Below are positions 1 through 5,943 of a stretch of DNA of 19,808 nucleotides, piece after piece (within the stretch, counting starts at the first letter, position 1; each line of letters opens with the position of its first letter). The notes under the pieces were generated by a model. It did no database searches. It saw only the letters and a program-made list of their open reading frames with translations, and had not been told where the DNA came from. The stretch is from Bacteroidota bacterium (GTDB taxonomy: Bacteria > Bacteroidota > Bacteroidia > UBA7662 > CANHCV01): contig JAIYBD010000216.1 of NCBI GenBank assembly GCA_027488715.1, positions 1 through 19,808 on the forward strand, written 5' to 3'. Position numbers and translations under genes: made by a program.

Positions 1-16
1 AATACTGCAGCTAACA

Positions 17-62
17 GCAACTTAGCGCCTGCGTCGTTTCACTCCGCCGTGCGCCAAGTTGC
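17..62. repeat. Imperfect inverted repeat at the window edge
   Basis: Left arm gcaacttagcgc (17-28) pairs with right arm gcgccaagttgc (51-62), 11 of 12 positions, around a 22-base loop. A further aaca (13-16) can pair with tgtt (71-74) if an 8-base bulge is allowed on the right side. The GTG start proposed for the neighbouring lipoprotein gene lies inside the loop. The layout loosely recalls an integron attC site, but the spacers are too asymmetric and the core heptamers do not fit well. It could equally be a dispersed stem-loop repeat. Only one copy is visible here. Confidence 0.5.
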
Positions 63-684
63 AAACCGGTTGTTGAAGGGATACACCGTTGTTTGTTTTT
101 TTGTTTTGTGTTCTTGCGGACAGCCAAGGCAATTTGAACCCGCTACTGTTGAATTCGGTACACAAGAATGGCAAGCCCAGAATTTGGATGTGGTCACCTT
201 CAGAAATGGAGATTCCATCAAACAAGCATTAAATAGTCAGGATTGGATAAATGCCGGAATAAAAAAAGAGCCTTGTTGGGCCTATTACGGATTTGGCAAA
301 GAAAAAAAGGGAGATGAGTCAAAGTATTACAACTGGTACGCCGTAAATGATCCCAGGAATTTAGCTCCACAAGGTTTTATTATTCCAAGTGTTTCCGACG
401 TTGATCATTTAATATCTTTTTTAGGGAAAGAAGACGCAGGAAGAAAATTGAAGAATTGGGATACTACCGGTTTTGTGAAGACAATTTTCAATGCCTCCGC
501 ATCAGGTTTCATCGATTCAAAAGGAACAAGTTTAAGCAAGGGGTATTGTGCTACTTTTTGGACCACGGATACCACGGGTGGAAACTACTCCAAAATTTGG
601 TATGTAACCAGCAATTCAGAACAACTCCTTTATCACAGTTTCAATAAAGCGACGGGGCATGTTGTAAGATGTTTAAGGAAATAA
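49..684 (+). CDS. FISUMP-domain lipoprotein
   Basis: Predicted surface or periplasmic lipoprotein of 211 residues. The first 22 residues form a lipoprotein signal: basic n-region with R, R and K, hydrophobic core YTVVCFFVL, and a lipobox-like L-C-S-C with the modified cysteine at residue 23. The rest matches the Fibrobacter succinogenes major paralogous (FISUMP) domain common in Bacteroidota secreted proteins: GTQEWQAQNLDVVTFRNGD near residues 37-55, YYNWYAVNDPRNLAPQGF near 91-108, a GRKLKNW motif, then a WTTD segment and a C-terminal VVRCLRK. Its biochemical role is unknown. The start is uncertain: GTG at 49 is the first codon that gives a good signal peptide, but the frame stays open to the window edge, and TTG at 70 or 73 would also work. 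No ribosome-binding site is seen. It converges on the recombinase remnant to the right. Confidence 0.75.
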   Translation: MRQVANRLLKGYTVVCFFVLCSCGQPRQFEPATVEFGTQEWQAQNLDVVTFRNGDSIKQALNSQDWINAGIKKEPCWAYYGFGKEKKGDESKYYNWYAVNDPRNLAPQGFIIPSVSDVDHLISFLGKEDAGRKLKNWDTTGFVKTIFNASASGFIDSKGTSLSKGYCATFWTTDTTGGNYSKIWYVTSNSEQLLYHSFNKATGHVVRCLRK

Positions 685-690
685 ATATTC

Positions 691-1019
691 TCAATCAATC
701 ATCCGTGCAATCAAACCAATATTCTCATTTGGTGATTTCCGAATGTATTTGAAAAAATCAGCCTCTTTGGAATGACCAGTGATTGACATCAATAATGGGG
801 TTGGAATTCTCCCGTAGTAATTTGTGGGAAATGATTTCCGGCAAATATGGGAAGTCATTAACTCTCAAATTTGGGAAACACCCCTTTTACTTTCCTTAAT
901 GTGGCCAGAACAAGTTTTGAATCATTTATAAGAGAAGTAATTCCTGAATTTTTTCCTACTTCTTTAAGCTTTTGGTTAAATTTTTGAGAGGATATTTTTG
1001 GGGATGATTCCGTTTTTCC
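691..1019 (-). pseudogene. Tyrosine recombinase/integrase remnant (C-terminal part, frameshifted)
   Basis: Too broken to appear as one open frame. Read on the minus strand from 1019, 52 codons (starting GKTESSPKISSQKFNQKLKE and ending GVFPKFE at 864) match the stretch before the second catalytic box in Bacteroidota phage-type integrases. The match continues in a different frame, ELMTSHICRKSFPTNYYG, then ITGHSKEADFFKYIRKSP, to TGA at 691-693. It carries the H-x-x-R box (HICR), the GH box and the tyrosine of KYI. The frames join at minus-strand GAGAG (866-862), where a duplicated AG (+2 nt) explains the break; without it the text reads PKFELMTSH. The N-terminal half, including the first catalytic arginine, is missing. 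The remnant starts right after the stop codon of the beta-barrel gene, in that gene's own frame, which suggests a recombination junction there. Not functional. Confidence 0.8.
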
Positions 1020-1574
1020 TTAGAACTTATATCCCAACCCCAATCCAACTTGAGAACGATGAGAATAGGTTAAATTGCTTGAAAATGGGTCGTCGTCTTG
1101 CGAAAAAACATCCCCAATAAAAACCTGCCAAATCAATCCAAAACCTGCGGTGCCTTTATAACCCAAAATGAAAGAATAGTTGGTTAAATGATTCTTTTTT
1201 GCATCAGCAGAATTCCCAATAAGGTTTTGAAATACCAAATGTGGACCCAAAACCAAGCGATGTTTCCCTCCTAATTCCACATTCACCCCGGCGGCGTTGC
1301 CGTACCAATAGTATTTTTTTAATTGAGGATCCTCGCCGCCTTCCGAAAATCCAGTAGAAATAAAGGGAGAAACCCGAAGTTTTTTTTCTAAAAGGAATTG
1401 TCGTTCCACCAAAATTCCAATATTTCCGCTGTACATGAAACCGGCACCCAATTGAACAGCCCATCCATCTTTTTTACTCGCAGAAGGCATTTCCTGACTC
1501 ATCAGAATGCATGGAAAGAACAGAATGGAAGCAAAGAAGATGCTTTTACACTTGAATTTAATGATGTGGATCAT
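1020..1574 (-). CDS. Small predicted outer-membrane beta-barrel protein
   Basis: Unrecognised at family level. The 184-residue product begins with a short basic segment and a hydrophobic signal sequence (SIFFASILFFPCILMSQ), so it is exported. The mature part consists of alternating strands rich in Gly and aromatic residues (VQLGAGFMYSGNIGILVERQF, then LGPHLVFQNLIG and FILGYKGTAGFGLIW). It ends in GLGLGYKF, with the terminal aromatic residue typical of BAM-inserted outer-membrane barrels. The size suits an 8-stranded barrel. ATG at 1574 is preferred because the longer frame would start with TTG at 1598 and add only eight residues ahead of the signal peptide. No Shine-Dalgarno sequence is visible. 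It is monocistronic and immediately followed by the integrase remnant, so it may have arrived with, or been placed by, a mobile element. Specific function unknown. Confidence 0.65.
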   Translation of the reverse strand: MIHIIKFKCKSIFFASILFFPCILMSQEMPSASKKDGWAVQLGAGFMYSGNIGILVERQFLLEKKLRVSPFISTGFSEGGEDPQLKKYYWYGNAAGVNVELGGKHRLVLGPHLVFQNLIGNSADAKKNHLTNYSFILGYKGTAGFGLIWQVFIGDVFSQDDDPFSSNLTYSHRSQVGLGLGYKF

Positions 1575-1664
1575 GGGCTTAGGATTAAATAAATGCAAAC
1601 GTTGTTTCCTTCCATGTTAGGTTTTCAATAAACACCAAACAGCAATAAAAAGGAAAGTGGATAA

Positions 1665-1715
1665 AAACCGTTTGGACTGAACGATGATCGAGCATTGGAA
1701 TGATTTAAACGGTTT
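1665..1715. repeat. Spaced 9-bp inverted repeat AAACCGTTT / AAACGGTTT
   Basis: Arms 1665-1673 and 1707-1715 are perfect reverse complements separated by 33 bp. Each arm is itself almost palindromic, as expected of half-sites for a dimeric DNA-binding protein. The site lies about 90-140 bp upstream of the beta-barrel start. The same AAACCG/CGGTTT core recurs in the gldA promoter. No regulator can be named. Confidence 0.35.
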
Positions 1716-2040
1716 CAGTTGTGTTTTCAGGAGATTAATTCTGAAAATCAACAGTAAGACTACTCTTCCAATTTGCTAGAAAGGATCGGGATGTTTCTAC
1801 ATGGCGAAGATAGGCCTTTGCCGTGTACCTTTTTGTTTTTCTATGAAATACTTTCCAAGGTCAAAATCCCTCCGTTCTTTTCACTTGAACCTGGCTTCAA
1901 TTAGAAATCAAAAGCCTGATCCGGTAGCGCAAAAATTGTTTTTACCGTTTTATACCACAACCCTGTTGAACTTGAAACGTTCTTTAACATTGCCCCCGAT
2001 TGTGCCCCCATTGGCCTATTACATAAGGGGCCAAAATAAG

Positions 2041-2075
2041 AAACAAAGGGTCTTATGAAACGCTTGCCCTTGTTT
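2041..2075 (-). terminator. Candidate terminator of the gldA-gldF-gldG operon
   Basis: Arms aaacaaaggg (2041-2050) and cccttgttt (2067-2075) pair over 9 bp with one bulged A, around a 16-base loop. On the minus strand the hairpin starts about 25 nt past the gldG stop and is followed by a U-rich tract (TTTCTTATTTT overlapping the arm end). The loop is long and the stem partly A/T, so this is a modest candidate. Confidence 0.4.
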
Positions 2076-2100
2076 ATGGAACTAGCTAACCAATTTCAGA

Positions 2101-3825
2101 TCAAGCGTATTTCTTCCGCCTTCTCCAAGAATAAATCAATCCAAAGCCCAACAACAAGGCAATCGGGCCAACCATGTTGATCACTTGCCACTTCAGCTTT
2201 TCCTTTTTTGCTTTCTCCAAATTCAAAAGCCTGAGGCTAATTTCCTTGCCTCGAATGTTGATAAATCCGGTTTCGTCGGTCAAATAATCAACGCAGTTCA
2301 AAACAAAACGACGGTTGCCCCACGTCATGTTCGAAATACGATCGAATCCCAAAGGCAACACTTTTGTGCCGTCTCTGCTCACGTAATTTGCCAAAACGTC
2401 TCCGTCGGAAATCACGATTTGCTTGGACGGTTTGATGGCCGATTGATACAGCTGAAAATGCAAGGAATCAACCGCTTTTTGAGCAAAATCGTTCAAAATG
2501 CGATTCTTGTAAATGCTTTCAAATTTACCTTCCAACAACACGGCCATGGGTAAAAACGGTTTGTTGTACAAGGCCGGATTCGGCGCATTCGCTGCCAAAC
2601 TTAAATTTACCCGTGCCGGCGCCGGAAAGGAACGGCTGTATCGGGAAGAGGTTAACAAAACGGTTTTCGAAATACCAGGAGCATCCACCAAATCCATCGA
2701 TCCGGCAAACTGCATCCAAACCGGATCCACATTCTTCACAATCGGATGTTTGCCGTCGGAGGTGGTAAGCGGAAAATAAAACCACGGTCTGGGTTGCATG
2801 CTGGGTCTTCCCCCAACGCTGCCCATCACCAACGGAATACGAGCACACTTTAAATCCTGAACCAAATCACGATTCACTCGAACTCCGTAACGGAACAACA
2901 ACTCGTCCAATCCTAAATTCGAACCCGATGGATCGTTAACAAAGGGAGTTGCTAAAAAATACCCAGCTCTACTCATGGAATCCATGGTCGCGTTAATTTG
3001 TTCAACACACCACAACACATTCCCTCCTCGCATCACGTAGTTATCCAATTTAAATTTCTTCCAATCGCTGAGTTCCTGACTCGGCTTGGGAACCACGATG
3101 GCCTTGAAATTTCCTGGAATGGGCTCCAAACGACCAATGTCGTAAAATTCCACTTCATAAAACTTCTTCAAGGAAAGGATGAAATCTTCCATCTGCAAAC
3201 GCTCCAAACCGCCAATTCCTTCGATAATTCCAATGGTTGGCTTGCTCACCAGCATGGCGTTTTTAATGCCATTGATGATTTCAAATTCCAAGGCTTCGGA
3301 AGAAGCATTCAAAATTTCCTGACCACTCATGCCCGAGTTGGTGCCGTTCAATAAGTTAACAGCCGTTTCTCGGTCGCCGCTTCGAATGATCACCCCGGGA
3401 AAAAGCGTTTGACGTTCGAAACTGCCATCTTCTTTCTTCACTTGCAAATCGGTTGGGGTAAGCCCCGATTTGTACAAGCTGGCCATGAATTCTTTGGTAG
3501 CCTTCGGATCTCCACTTTCGGCGGGATTGCGGAAAACATAATCGAAATTTCCGTTCGAATAGCTGCGCATTTCACCTAAAACGTCTTCGATGGAGTTGCG
3601 GAATTTTTTCAAATCGGGACGCAAATCACCTTCGAGGTAGCATTCCACCACGATCGGTTGCTTCAAATTACCCAACATTTCCGTGGTGGCATCCGACAAA
3701 GAGAAACGTCCTTCGGCGGTTAAATCGAATCGTTTATAGACCTTTTGCCCGACCAAATTGAGGAGAACTACGGCCAAAGCGAACAGGGCAAAACGAATCA
3801 GTGCGGTTTGTTTTCTACTTTTCAT
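2101..3825 (-). CDS. gldG: Gliding motility ABC transporter component GldG
   Basis: 574-residue membrane-anchored protein of the GldA/GldF/GldG ABC transporter, needed for gliding in Flavobacterium johnsoniae. One N-terminal helix (about residues 9-26, ALIRFALFALAVVLLNLVG) is followed by the DLTAEGRFSLSDAT segment typical of the family. A large extracytoplasmic region follows, then a C-terminal helix (about 549-567, VINMVGPIALLLGFGLIYSW) and a basic RRRKKYA tail. The family resembles the auxiliary subunits of gliding/ABC-2 systems; the exported substrate is not established. The length is normal for GldG and there are no internal breaks. The start ATG lies 4 nt beyond the gldF stop, so the genes are almost certainly cotranscribed and translationally coupled. 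The family call is firm; an active role in motility of this organism is inferred. Confidence 0.93.
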   Translation of the reverse strand: MKSRKQTALIRFALFALAVVLLNLVGQKVYKRFDLTAEGRFSLSDATTEMLGNLKQPIVVECYLEGDLRPDLKKFRNSIEDVLGEMRSYSNGNFDYVFRNPAESGDPKATKEFMASLYKSGLTPTDLQVKKEDGSFERQTLFPGVIIRSGDRETAVNLLNGTNSGMSGQEILNASSEALEFEIINGIKNAMLVSKPTIGIIEGIGGLERLQMEDFILSLKKFYEVEFYDIGRLEPIPGNFKAIVVPKPSQELSDWKKFKLDNYVMRGGNVLWCVEQINATMDSMSRAGYFLATPFVNDPSGSNLGLDELLFRYGVRVNRDLVQDLKCARIPLVMGSVGGRPSMQPRPWFYFPLTTSDGKHPIVKNVDPVWMQFAGSMDLVDAPGISKTVLLTSSRYSRSFPAPARVNLSLAANAPNPALYNKPFLPMAVLLEGKFESIYKNRILNDFAQKAVDSLHFQLYQSAIKPSKQIVISDGDVLANYVSRDGTKVLPLGFDRISNMTWGNRRFVLNCVDYLTDETGFINIRGKEISLRLLNLEKAKKEKLKWQVINMVGPIALLLGFGLIYSWRRRKKYA

Positions 3826-3829
3826 CGGA

Positions 3830-4561
3830 TTACCATTTTCTACTTTCCAAAACCACCTTGGTGCCGTTCAAAAACAACAGAATCAGCCCCAAAAAATACA
3901 ACAAATCACGGGTATCTAAAACCCCACGGCTCATGCTGTTGTAATGTTCATCCATGCCCAATTGCTGAACCAACTCCATCCAGGCATTCTTCCCGTCGAA
4001 CAGCAAGGCCAAGGATGATGGAACCACGTACAACAAAGCGCACAACAACAACGACAATAAGAAGGAAACCACCTGATTTTCAACCAAGGATGAACAGAAA
4101 ATTCCAATGGCAGTGAAGGCAGCACCCAATAAAAATAATCCGAAATAGGAACCCAAAATCGAGCCCATGTCCAAATTCCAACGGGGTTCGGCCAGGTATC
4201 CGATCGTCCACAAATAAATCAGCGTAGGAAGAAGGGCCATCAACAAAAGCACCAATCCGGCCAAGTATTTCCCTAAAACCACCTGCATTTCGGTGATGGG
4301 TTTGGTGTACAACAGTTCAATGGTATTGTTTTTTCGTTCTTCGGCCAACATGCGCATGGTAAGAGCAGGCAGTAAAAAGAGGAAAACAAACGGACCCATG
4401 GAGAAGAGGGTATCGAGATTTGCATAGCCGTATTCCAACAAAGAATACTCAGGCAAAATCCACGTGAACAGTCCAATTCCCAAAAGGAAAACGGCTAATA
4501 CGACGTACCCGATGAGGGAGCTGAAGAATCCGGCAATTTCTTTTTTGAAGATGGTCATCAT
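3830..4561 (-). CDS. gldF: Gliding motility ABC transporter permease GldF
   Basis: 243-residue ABC-2 type permease with six predicted membrane helices. The characteristic cytoplasmic segment RMLAEERKNNTIELLYTKPI (about residues 70-89) lies between helices 2 and 3, as in ABC-2 permeases that couple to an ATPase. It should form the channel that works with GldA (ATPase) and GldG in the inner membrane. The ATG at 4561 overlaps the gldA stop as ATGA, a classic sign of translational coupling. A second ATG follows directly (4558), so the start is ambiguous by one residue. Length is normal for GldF. Role assigned from the family and operon context. Confidence 0.93.
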   Translation of the reverse strand: MMTIFKKEIAGFFSSLIGYVVLAVFLLGIGLFTWILPEYSLLEYGYANLDTLFSMGPFVFLFLLPALTMRMLAEERKNNTIELLYTKPITEMQVVLGKYLAGLVLLLMALLPTLIYLWTIGYLAEPRWNLDMGSILGSYFGLFLLGAAFTAIGIFCSSLVENQVVSFLLSLLLCALLYVVPSSLALLFDGKNAWMELVQQLGMDEHYNSMSRGVLDTRDLLYFLGLILLFLNGTKVVLESRKW

Positions 4562-5469
4562 GCTGCACCTCCTTGTGTTTTTTCGCGGAAGAGATCTTCC
4601 AATGAGGTTTTACGTTCTTCCATTTTCACGACGGTGAGTTGCTTTTGAACGGCCCAAGCGAATAAATTTTGTTGCAAGGGCGTTTGGGCCGCCGCCGTTA
4701 ACAAAAATTCAACCGATTTTTCCAACTCCGTTACGGCGATCACGCCGGGGATGGTTTTCAATTGATTGATCGAGGTCGTTTCGGCAAATCGAACAGCCAA
4801 AAGCATTTGGTTGTTTGGGAGTTGATCAAGCGTACGATCGTCGACCAACTGTCCTTTGTTGATGATCAATACGCGCTGGCACATGGCTTCTACTTCCTGC
4901 ATGATGTGGGTAGAAAGGATCACGGTTTTTTTCTTGCCCACCTCATTGATCAAATGGCGGATATCTACCAATTGGTTGGGATCTAAACCTGAAGTAGGTT
5001 CATCCAAAATCAACACTTTGGGGTCGTGAATCAAGGCTTGAGCAAGGCCAACACGTTGTTTGTAACCCTTGGAAAGTTGCCCAATTTTCTTACTTCTTTC
5101 GGGCCCCAATCCTACCAAATCAATCATGCGGGCAACGTGTTGTTGGGGATTGGAGAGTTGGTAATATCCTGCTGCATACAACAAATATTCCTTCACGTAC
5201 ATATCGTAGTAAAGTGGATTGCTTTCGGGCAGGTAACCCACTTGCCGACGAACTTCCAGCGACTGGGAAGCAACATCGAATCCGCAAACTGTGGCTGTTC
5301 CCGATGTTTGGGGAATAAAACAGGTGAGAATTTTCATGGTGGTGGATTTCCCAGCACCATTCGGACCCAACAATCCGACTACTTCTCCTTCTTCAATAGT
5401 GAAAGATAAGTCGTTGACTGCTTTTTGGGTGCCGTATTCTTTCGTGAGATGTTGTACTTGAACCGACAT
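4558..5469 (-). CDS. gldA: Gliding motility ABC transporter ATP-binding protein GldA
   Basis: 303-residue ATPase of the Gld ABC transporter, acting at the cytoplasmic face of the inner membrane. Walker A GPNGAGKST is at residues 35-43, the signature LSKGY at 132-136 (a common variant of LSGGQ in this subfamily), Walker B VLILDEP at 152-158, and the switch histidine in STHIM near 188. The C-terminal ~90 residues form the extra domain found in GldA and related multidrug-type ATPases. In F. johnsoniae gldA lies apart from gldFG; here all three are contiguous. A promoter box TATCTTTG lies 17-24 nt upstream, and AAGGA in the leader could serve as a ribosome-binding site. Confidence 0.93.
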   Translation of the reverse strand: MSVQVQHLTKEYGTQKAVNDLSFTIEEGEVVGLLGPNGAGKSTTMKILTCFIPQTSGTATVCGFDVASQSLEVRRQVGYLPESNPLYYDMYVKEYLLYAAGYYQLSNPQQHVARMIDLVGLGPERSKKIGQLSKGYKQRVGLAQALIHDPKVLILDEPTSGLDPNQLVDIRHLINEVGKKKTVILSTHIMQEVEAMCQRVLIINKGQLVDDRTLDQLPNNQMLLAVRFAETTSINQLKTIPGVIAVTELEKSVEFLLTAAAQTPLQQNLFAWAVQKQLTVVKMEERKTSLEDLFREKTQGGAA

Positions 5470-5485
5470 AATTTCCTTAGAAGCA

Positions 5486-5511
5486 CAAAGATAAACCGAA
5501 ATAACGGTTTA
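5486..5511 (-). promoter_or_regulatory. gldA promoter (-7 box) with adjoining inverted repeat
   Basis: The minus strand of 5493-5486 reads TATCTTTG, a perfect match to the Bacteroidota -7 consensus TAnnTTTG. Counting from the box, transcription should start near 5482, giving a leader of about 13 nt that contains AAGGA. Abutting the box is a 7-bp inverted repeat TAAACCG (5492-5498) - 6 nt - CGGTTTA (5505-5511), placed where a repressor or activator could sit. No good -33 TTG element was found at the usual distance, which fits activator dependence (inference). Confidence 0.5.
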
Positions 5512-5553
5512 AAAAGTGATAAGATGGACTGATTGATTTTGCCGTTAGGGAAT

Positions 5554-5585
5554 AAAAAAACCACGATCTCCGAAAAGACCGTGGT
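5554..5585 (-). terminator. Rho-independent terminator of the 61-residue gene
   Basis: Arms accacgatct (5560-5569) and agaccgtggt (5576-5585) pair with one mismatch around a 6-base loop. On the minus strand the stem is followed by a run of seven T (5560-5554). It sits about 30 nt past the stop of the small gene and upstream of the gldA promoter, separating the two transcripts. Confidence 0.8.
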
Positions 5586-5613
5586 ACGTTCTATGAAACA
5601 AAAGTTGGTTCGA

Positions 5614-5799
5614 TTATGATCCGCAACCGAAACATTCAAACTGACTATGATCGGGACGTTGAGCCAATCCCGCTTGCTGTTTCAAGGCATGGATTTGATC
5701 TTCGATTTCGAGGTCATTCAACATGTTTCCAGTCTTCTGATTTTGAAGTTCAAGTATTTGTGCATCAATGCTTTGAGCGGACATGGTAGCGTTGTTCAT
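5614..5799 (-). CDS. Small conserved-looking protein with Cys-rich FECFGCGS tail
   Basis: 61 residues, function unknown. Residues 10-45 (IDAQILELQNQ through EIEDQIHALKQQ) form a predicted amphipathic helix with heptad-like leucine/isoleucine spacing. The protein ends FECFGCGS, a C-x-x-C pair at the extreme C-terminus that could bind a metal or form a disulfide. I recall similar short Bacteroidota proteins ending in a -CxGCGS tail but know no gene name. It has no signal peptide or membrane helix, so it is probably cytoplasmic. Its own perfect promoter (5822-5851) and terminator (5554-5585) argue that it is real and expressed as a single gene. ATG at 5799 fits the promoter; ATG at 5784 is the alternative. 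Both cysteines are present and the frame is intact. Confidence 0.75.
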   Translation of the reverse strand: MNNATMSAQSIDAQILELQNQKTGNMLNDLEIEDQIHALKQQAGLAQRPDHSQFECFGCGS

Positions 5800-5821
5800 T
5801 GTTGTGTGTTTTTGAGGATAA

Positions 5822-5851
5822 CAAAACTATTGAAAGAAGTTAAATTTTCAA
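5822..5851 (-). promoter_or_regulatory. Promoter of the 61-residue gene (-33 TTG, -7 TAGTTTTG)
   Basis: On the minus strand TTG (5851-5849) is followed after exactly 19 nt by TAGTTTTG (5829-5822). This matches the TTG-N19-TAnnTTTG arrangement known for Flavobacterium and Bacteroides housekeeping promoters. The predicted start is near 5818, with an 18-nt leader rich in A and C. It is the cleanest promoter in the window. Confidence 0.7.
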
Positions 5852-5943
5852 CCTCGGTGGAAACGATGTTGATTAAAAACGAGAGCTACCTTCTAACAAA
5901 ATGGTTTGCAGGGCATTCTGCTCATTTTCCACAGGGAACATCT

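Larger units (their letters stand above)
1575..2100. other. Non-coding stretch between beta-barrel gene and gldG
   Basis: About 525 bp without a convincing gene on either strand. It contains the AAACCGTTT/AAACGGTTT inverted repeat and a candidate terminator for the gldAFG operon (both listed separately). A short hairpin ttggcc (2011-2016) / ggccaa (2029-2034) has no adjacent U-tract. An 85-codon open frame at 1801-2058 on the plus strand looks spurious. The promoter of the beta-barrel gene should lie near 1575-1660, but no clean TAnnTTTG box was found there. Confidence 0.6.

Noticed and set aside
13..78. Classical integron attC site
   Set aside because: Core heptamers fit poorly and the spacers between inner and outer arms are 1 versus about 9 nt; kept only as an inverted repeat.
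2011..2034. ttggcc/ggccaa hairpin as a terminator
   Set aside because: Only 6 bp with a 12-base loop and no U-tract on either strand.
1801..2058. 85-codon open frame on the plus strand in the non-coding stretch
   Set aside because: No signal, domain, promoter box or ribosome-binding site; the composition (Leu/Pro/Lys/Arg rich, no order) resembles a random open frame.
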